Assembly (NCBI GenBank): GCA_018896395.1
Contig: JAHIMN010000080.1
Span: forward strand, 1-10,810
Length of the DNA stretch: 10,810 nucleotides
Origin: Verrucomicrobiota bacterium
GTDB taxonomy: Bacteria; Verrucomicrobiota; Kiritimatiellia; JAAZAB01
Direction: 5' to 3'
Shown here: positions 7,257 to 10,810 of the stretch, piece by piece
How positions within the stretch are numbered: position 1 is the stretch's first letter
How the letters are laid out: each line of letters opens with the position of its first letter
Position numbers and translations under genes: made by a program
Notes under the pieces: generated by a model
Told to the model about the DNA's origin: nothing
Databases searched by the model: none
What the model saw: only the letters and a program-made list of their open reading frames with translations

Positions 7257-7284
7257 GGGGTAAGCGGCAAGGGGTAAGCGAAAA
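7257..7284 (+). repeat. two-copy 14-bp tandem repeat between convergent genes
   Basis: GGGGTAAGCGGCAA (7257-7270) is followed at once by GGGGTAAGCGAAAA (7271-7284), 12 of 14 identical. It fills about half of the 61-bp convergent spacer between the ankyrin and glycosyltransferase genes. No terminator-like hairpin is present. Confidence 0.6.
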
Positions 7285-7309
7285 GCAGTAATTCAGCTGA
7301 TAGATTTTC

Positions 7310-8275
7310 CTATGCCGACGCAATGAGCCGATCCAGTTCCCTTAACACGGTTTCCGACTCAATGGCGGCCAAGGCTTCACTCGTCGGCTCGCGGCCTCGG
7401 AGGATGACAACATTCGCGCCGCGCGGGCCCCACATGGCCGCATCCGTGGGGCCAAAGAGCGCCACGACGGGAACCCCCAGCGCCGCAGCCAGATGGGTAA
7501 TCCCGGAATCGTTGCCTACATAGCCCCGGCTGACCGCAAGGACCGAGGCCACCTCTTGTAATGTTCGGTTAGCCAACATGGGCACTGCCGGTGTCAACCG
7601 CGGTAACGCCCGCGTCGCGACCGCATCCGCTTCCCCCAGGATGAACAGGGGCTGGGCGGACATGGAGCGCCGCACGCGATCCGCCAGCATGGCAAACTGT
7701 TCGACCGGCCAGTTTTTCCGGGAACTGCCACTACCCGGATGTAGACTGATAACATCACCCGCCAGTCCCAGTTCCTTCAGCCAATGCCGTCCTTGCTCCC
7801 GCAAAGCTTCCGGCCATGGAAGTAAAGGCTCAACACCGGTTGACGGTGAGATTCCCAAGTCCATGACCGGGCGCAGGAAATGATCGGACGCATGGCCTGA
7901 TGCGACAACGGGCGAACAGGCAATCACCAGTTTCGCGCCGGCCGCCCGAAGGTTGGCCTGCACCACGCCATCGGCATCGCTGAGATAGGACAGGATGAGG
8001 TCAAAGGAAGCTAGATCAGCCCGTTCGCGCTCCGGCCAAACGCAACGCGGAACAAACCATTCGGCCATGCCGGAGGCGTCCAGCGATCGGACGCGGTTAA
8101 TCAGGCCGGCGGCCACGGCCAGTTCGGCCATACCGGGATGCCCGATCAGCTCGATTGTGGCTAAAGGCCAATGCTGACGCAAAGCCCGGATGGCCGGCAG
8201 GGTCAGGACGAAATCACCCAGCGCGCCGCCGCGCAGGACCAGGATGCGCGGGAAATCATGATTCGCCAACATCAT
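7310..8275 (-). CDS. glycosyltransferase family 9 (heptosyltransferase-type)
   Basis: 321 residues from the ATG at 8275. It has the GT9/WaaC-WaaF layout: an N-terminal Rossmann start ILVLRGGALGDFVLTLPAIR (residues 11-30, with the conserved Gly-Asp at 20-21), HPGSGSSRKNWP (179-190, opening the nucleotide-sugar domain, Lys187 equivalent to the family lysine), and the donor-site block GNDSGITHLAAALG followed by VPVVALFGPT (254-277). Such enzymes transfer heptose or a related sugar from an ADP-activated donor to lipopolysaccharide core or other surface glycans at the cytoplasmic face. The exact sugar cannot be read from sequence. The frame can begin at a TTG (8281), but ATG 8275, two bases after the stop of the upstream membrane protein, fits stop-start coupling; the ATG at 8272 is also possible. 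No strong ribosome site is visible, which agrees with coupling. Confidence 0.92.
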   Translation of the reverse strand: MMLANHDFPRILVLRGGALGDFVLTLPAIRALRQHWPLATIELIGHPGMAELAVAAGLINRVRSLDASGMAEWFVPRCVWPERERADLASFDLILSYLSDADGVVQANLRAAGAKLVIACSPVVASGHASDHFLRPVMDLGISPSTGVEPLLPWPEALREQGRHWLKELGLAGDVISLHPGSGSSRKNWPVEQFAMLADRVRRSMSAQPLFILGEADAVATRALPRLTPAVPMLANRTLQEVASVLAVSRGYVGNDSGITHLAAALGVPVVALFGPTDAAMWGPRGANVVILRGREPTSEALAAIESETVLRELDRLIASA

Positions 8276-8277
8276 GC

Positions 8278-8820
8278 TCAATATACAACCCAGCCCATAA
8301 ACAGCATATCGACGCCAATAATGATTCCGAAGATGCCCACGGCACGGGTAATCGGCGCCTGGTTAATCCAGTGCTCTGTCCATTGGCGCCATTTAAATGG
8401 GCTCCAGACCAGCACGATGCCGAAGATCACGAGCAGGTAAGCGAAACTCGTCATGATCAAACGGCTCACGGAGGGATGCACGAACGCGCTTTCGAGAATC
8501 GGGAGCGGCGCCAACAGCATGAACCCGCCCAGCGCGCGGGCCGCCAGCAGATCGTCCACGAACAGGATCACCAGGACATAGGCCACCGGCACGGCCGCAT
8601 ACACCATAATGTGGTGCGCATCCACCCAGGCGAACCTCATCTGCAAGAGAAGCCAGGCCGACCAGAGGATATCCACGGCGGCCAAAATTCGACCGGCCCA
8701 TACATGCCGGGGAAACGCGCCAACCCAGGCGGCCGTCCCCCGCGGCCACAGCACCATGCCGGCGCTCCAGACAAAAACCAGTGCACCACAGATCAGGGTT
8801 ATAAAGGCCAAGTCTGACAT
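8278..8820 (-). CDS. six-helix integral membrane protein, unknown function
   Basis: 180 residues from the ATG at 8820, chosen because GGAGGAGG (8828-8835) lies 7 nt upstream. The frame is open to 8916, but those extra codons only translate the neighbouring AT-rich repeat. I count six hydrophobic segments at about 4-24, 40-60, 70-89, 95-113, 119-140 and 157-178. Loops are short, with a charged stretch around 143-152 (KWRQWTEHW) before the last helix. Several acidic residues sit inside or at the edges of helices (D50, D89, D90, E110, D171). No family motif is recognised. The stop codon is 2 nt from the GT9 start, so the two are very probably made from one mRNA, perhaps linking this protein to surface glycan synthesis. 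That is inference from position only. Confidence 0.8.
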   Translation of the reverse strand: MSDLAFITLICGALVFVWSAGMVLWPRGTAAWVGAFPRHVWAGRILAAVDILWSAWLLLQMRFAWVDAHHIMVYAAVPVAYVLVILFVDDLLAARALGGFMLLAPLPILESAFVHPSVSRLIMTSFAYLLVIFGIVLVWSPFKWRQWTEHWINQAPITRAVGIFGIIIGVDMLFMGWVVY

Positions 8821-8838
8821 GACGATACCTCCTCCAAC

Positions 8839-8853
8839 GCGGGCTATGCCCGC
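8839..8853 (-). promoter_or_regulatory. short GC hairpin beside the membrane-protein ribosome site
   Basis: GCGGGC (8839-8844), loop TAT, GCCCGC (8848-8853): a perfect 6-bp stem with a 3-nt loop. In the minus-strand mRNA it lies only 3 nt upstream of the GGAGGAGG ribosome site, so it could affect initiation of the membrane protein-GT9 pair. It has no following T run in that direction. Confidence 0.45.
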
Positions 8854-8857
8854 AACC

Positions 8858-9005
8858 AAAAATTCCAAGTTCCAAAATCCAAATTCCAAGGAATAGTCAA
8901 ATTCCAATAAAGACAAAATAAATTTTGGTTTTCTTTCCGGTTTTTTCCCTTTGCCTTACTTGGCTTCATTTCCTTGGAATTTGAAACTTGGAATTTGGAA
9001 TTTTT
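8858..9005. repeat. long imperfect inverted repeat made of TTCCAA/TTGGAA units
   Basis: Left arm 8858-8893 and right arm 8970-9005 are 36 nt each and match in inverted orientation at 32 of 36 positions; the first 14 paired bases of the inner end (TTCCTTGGAATTTG on the right arm) are perfect. The 76-bp centre is AT-rich and has another ATTCCAA. Each arm is itself built from irregular ATTCCAAGTTCCAAAAT-type units. It lies between the miaB stop and the next gene and may be a small non-autonomous mobile repeat, a transcription barrier, or both. No coding potential. Confidence 0.8.
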
Positions 9006-9040
9006 GTGTGACTAATATACCAAACTGTATTCCCGGTCCC

Positions 9041-10501
9041 TCAACCTACAGCCTTTCTTTCGATTTTTCCATATAGCGCTTGCGCGGTCGCCTGAGCGAT
9101 GCGCAGCATAACAAGGTCGCCGGCCTTCAGGAGCGGCAGCGCCTCAAAGACGGCCAGGATATTCTGGCGCGTACGCCCGGACCAGCGCGCTTCGTTCCGC
9201 AGGCTGGGACCTTCCACCAGCACCTCACAGGCCTGGCCCACGAAAGCCTGGTGAAACGCCTGACTGCGTCGGCCCTGGTCCTCCAGGAGCGCGTGGTTGC
9301 GCCGTAGTTTTTCCTTGGCGCTCACGTCATCACTCCACTGGGCTGCAGGGGTACCTGGACGCGGATTGTATTTGAAGATATAGACATTATCAAAGCCTAT
9401 TTCCTCCAGGAACGCGCGGGTCATATCAAATTCCTCCGGCGTTTCCGTGGGAAAACCGACGATGACATCGGTCGAAAGCACGATGCGCGGCGCGGCGGCC
9501 TGCAGGCGCCGCACCGCCGCGCGATAATCCCCCGCCGTGTAGCCCCGGTGCATACGCTGGAGAATCCGGTCGGAGGCGGACTGCAAGGGCAAGTGCAGGT
9601 GCTCACACACGGCAGGCAGTTCGGCGAAGGCGCGGGCCAGTTCCGCGGTACAGCCACAAGGATGCCCCGAAGTGAACCGCAGGCGGCACAGCCCCGTAAT
9701 ATCATTAAGCGCTTCCAGGAGGCGCGACAAGGGTTCCGTGAAGCCGCGCGGCGAGCGATCGGCCGCCTCCCAGACGGAAGTTTGGCGGCCATAGGCCATG
9801 ATGCTCTGGCCCAGAAGGGTGACCTCCTTAACGCCGTGCGCGACCAGCTGGCGTACTTCTGCGATGACGTCCCGGGCCGGTCGGCTCCATTCTCCTCCGC
9901 GCACTTCGGGAACCACGCAATACGCGCAATGCCGGTCACAGCCGAAGAGGATATTAACAAAGGCGGATATCTCGCCGGGCAAATGCGTGTGGCCGTCATA
10001 CGGATCGTCGGCTGGCGCAACATTGAGGATCGCTCGGCGGCCCGCCTTCGCCAAGGCTTCCCCCTTCGCTAAAGCTTCCGTCTTCGCCAAGGCTTCGCCG
10101 GACACGTCGGCGGACAAGTCGGCGGACAAGCCGGCGCGCACGGCGGCGAGGATCGCGGGTACCCGTGCCAGAACATGCGTGCCCACGGCAAAATCCAGAC
10201 CGGGGACCTTGCGAAACAGCTCTTCCTTCAGGCGCTGGACCATACAACCAACGACCCCGACGATCCGATCAGGATGTTCTTGCCGGGCGGCAATTAACAT
10301 CCTCAGTTTGCCGATGGCCTTGTCTTCTGCCTTGGCGCGCACACTGCAGGTGTTCACAATCACGGCATCGGCCTGGCTTTCACGCTCCGCCAGGGCATAG
10401 CCGTGACGTTGAAGCAGAACGGCGATCATTTCGCTGTCCCGCTCATTCATCTGACAGCCGTAGGTCTTAATATGGACTTTGAATGACTTCGGGGTGGACA
10501 T
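9041..10501 (-). CDS. miaB: MiaB, tRNA-2-methylthio-N6-(dimethylallyl)adenosine synthase
   Basis: 486 residues. MiaB adds the 2-methylthio group to i6A37 of tRNAs reading UNN codons, using S-adenosylmethionine and two Fe-S clusters. The N-terminal UPF0004 domain has its three cluster cysteines in KTYGCQMNERDSE (C16), NTCSVRAKAEDK (C52) and VVGCMVQR (C86). The NTCSVR-x-KAE-x-K phrase separates MiaB from RimO and MtaB. The radical-SAM triad is in GCDRHCAYCVVPEVRGGE (C188, C192, C195). Other conserved blocks are HLHLPLQSASDRIL (301-314), STDVIVGFPTETPEEF (343-358) and the C-terminal TRAM domain (about 420-480). Oddity: C86 to C188 is about 30 residues longer than in typical MiaB, and that excess is exactly the repeat-encoded insert at about residues 124-153. 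All catalytic residues seem intact, so the protein may still work. No strong ribosome site precedes the ATG. Confidence 0.95.
   Translation of the reverse strand: MSTPKSFKVHIKTYGCQMNERDSEMIAVLLQRHGYALAERESQADAVIVNTCSVRAKAEDKAIGKLRMLIAARQEHPDRIVGVVGCMVQRLKEELFRKVPGLDFAVGTHVLARVPAILAAVRAGLSADLSADVSGEALAKTEALAKGEALAKAGRRAILNVAPADDPYDGHTHLPGEISAFVNILFGCDRHCAYCVVPEVRGGEWSRPARDVIAEVRQLVAHGVKEVTLLGQSIMAYGRQTSVWEAADRSPRGFTEPLSRLLEALNDITGLCRLRFTSGHPCGCTAELARAFAELPAVCEHLHLPLQSASDRILQRMHRGYTAGDYRAAVRRLQAAAPRIVLSTDVIVGFPTETPEEFDMTRAFLEEIGFDNVYIFKYNPRPGTPAAQWSDDVSAKEKLRRNHALLEDQGRRSQAFHQAFVGQACEVLVEGPSLRNEARWSGRTRQNILAVFEALPLLKAGDLVMLRIAQATAQALYGKIERKAVG
10045..10134. repeat. 90-bp composite tandem repeat inside miaB (3 x 18 bp + 3 x 12 bp)
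   Basis: Three 18-bp units (10045-10062, 10063-10080, 10081-10098) of the type CCTTCGCCAAGGCTTCCC adjoin three 12-bp units (10099-10110, 10111-10122, 10123-10134) of the type CGGACAAGTCGG. In the miaB frame they encode GEALAK-like and LSAD units. The opposite strand is also open there and reads FAKAS-like and SADK units. The total, 90 bp, is a multiple of three and preserves the miaB frame between its two Fe-S domains. Confidence 0.88.
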
Positions 10502-10569
10502 GGATATCTACTCGGCAGGACAGATCCTAATCGGGAAACGCTATGAAAAACAAGATGCTTACCACCGAA

Positions 10570-10652
10570 CGGATGGCACGGATTTCACTGATATGTAAGG
10601 AATGAACCGGGTCACACTTGCCTTTCCATCCGTGACATCAGTGTTATCCGTG
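10570..10652. repeat. degenerate inverted repeat built on CACGGAT/CACTGAT
   Basis: CACGGATTTCACTGAT (10577-10592) faces ATCAGTGTTATCCGTG (10637-10652); the arms pair at 14 of 16 positions around a 44-bp centre. Extra motif copies flank them: CGGATGG at 10570-10576 on the left and its complement CCATCCG(TG) at 10626-10634 inside the right arm. It looks like an interspersed intergenic repeat rather than a simple operator. Confidence 0.65.
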
Positions 10653-10733
10653 GTTAATTCTCTTGGATTGCGACGTTAGCCCATGGACATCAACCCATTT
10701 TGACCGGACGCAATTGTCCACTTTGATTGCTTG

Positions 10734-10762
10734 ACGGCAAGGTAAATCCATTTGGTTGCCGT
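10734..10762. promoter_or_regulatory. 7-bp dyad upstream of the edge promoter
   Basis: ACGGCAA (10734-10740) and TTGCCGT (10756-10762) are perfect inverted arms 15 bp apart, ending 12 bp before the -35 hexamer at 10774. The position suits an activator or repressor site, but chance cannot be excluded. Confidence 0.4.
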
Positions 10763-10773
10763 AAACAATGATG

Positions 10774-10802
10774 TTGACACGCCGGGAAGGGTGGAATTTA
10801 AT
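10774..10802 (+). promoter_or_regulatory. near-consensus sigma70 promoter firing out of the window
   Basis: TTGACA (10774-10779), 17-bp spacer, TTTAAT (10797-10802): 11 of 12 consensus bases with ideal spacing. The predicted start is about 10809, so its gene lies beyond the right edge, divergent from miaB. Confidence 0.65.
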
Positions 10803-10810
10803 TTTTGTTC

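Larger units (their letters stand above)
10502..10810. other. 309-bp non-coding region upstream of miaB
   Basis: No gene is supported on either strand. It must contain the miaB promoter; a weak minus-strand TTGTTT/TAGGAT pair is the best I can see and I do not call it. It also holds the CACGGAT repeat, a dyad and a strong rightward promoter, listed separately. Confidence 0.6.

Noticed and set aside
8155..8817. 220-codon open frame on the plus strand
   Set aside because: Antisense to the membrane protein and the glycosyltransferase start; its His/Gln/Pro-rich composition is typical of a shadow, and the opposing frames have clear hydrophobic helices and motifs.
10045..10134. possible CRISPR-like array
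   Set aside because: Units are 18 and 12 bp, directly abutting with no spacers, and they lie in an open reading frame.
9548..10400. overlapping plus-strand frames across miaB, including FAKAS/SADK residues
   Set aside because: MiaB is certain on the other strand. The FAKAS-like residues are only the reverse reading of the inserted tandem repeat.

Overview
The window is about 10.8 kb of GC-rich, densely coded bacterial chromosome holding eight protein genes. Seven are complete and one runs off the left edge. The gene content (ExbB/ExbD with signal-peptide TPR proteins, a GT9 heptosyltransferase-type enzyme) implies a diderm cell. ExbB with a cleavable-looking N-terminal leader, envelope TPR proteins beside ExbB/ExbD, and several short intergenic repeat families together remind me of PVC-group genomes (Kiritimatiellota, Lentisphaerota, Verrucomicrobiota). 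That placement is inference; no rRNA or other marker is present.

Left region (1-5763): an envelope energy-transduction cluster. Reading leftward from a well-formed sigma70-type promoter (2523-2552) are a secreted TPR protein with a small beta-rich N-terminal domain, an ExbB/TolQ/MotA proton-channel subunit carrying an unexpected C-terminal zinc ribbon, and ExbD (cut by the window start). Reading rightward from the same divergent spacer is a 1020-residue secreted protein made almost wholly of TPR-type helical repeats. The likely picture is a PMF-driven inner-membrane motor acting on periplasmic TPR scaffolds. No TonB, TolA, TolB or Pal is visible here.

Middle region (5812-7248): a short GNAT acetyltransferase resembling stand-alone N-acetylglutamate synthases (leftward), then a membrane-anchored ankyrin-repeat protein (rightward). 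The ankyrin gene's near-consensus promoter lies so close to the start codon that the mRNA would be almost leaderless.

Right region (7310-10501, all leftward): miaB (tRNA ms2i6A methylthiotransferase), a six-helix membrane protein of unknown function, and a GT9 glycosyltransferase whose start is coupled to the membrane protein's stop. MiaB carries a 30-residue in-frame insert encoded by exactly three 18-bp plus three 12-bp tandem units. The spacer after miaB contains a long imperfect inverted repeat.

Right edge (10502-10810): no gene. It holds a degenerate inverted repeat built on a CACGGAT motif, a 7-bp dyad, and a near-consensus promoter firing rightward out of the window.
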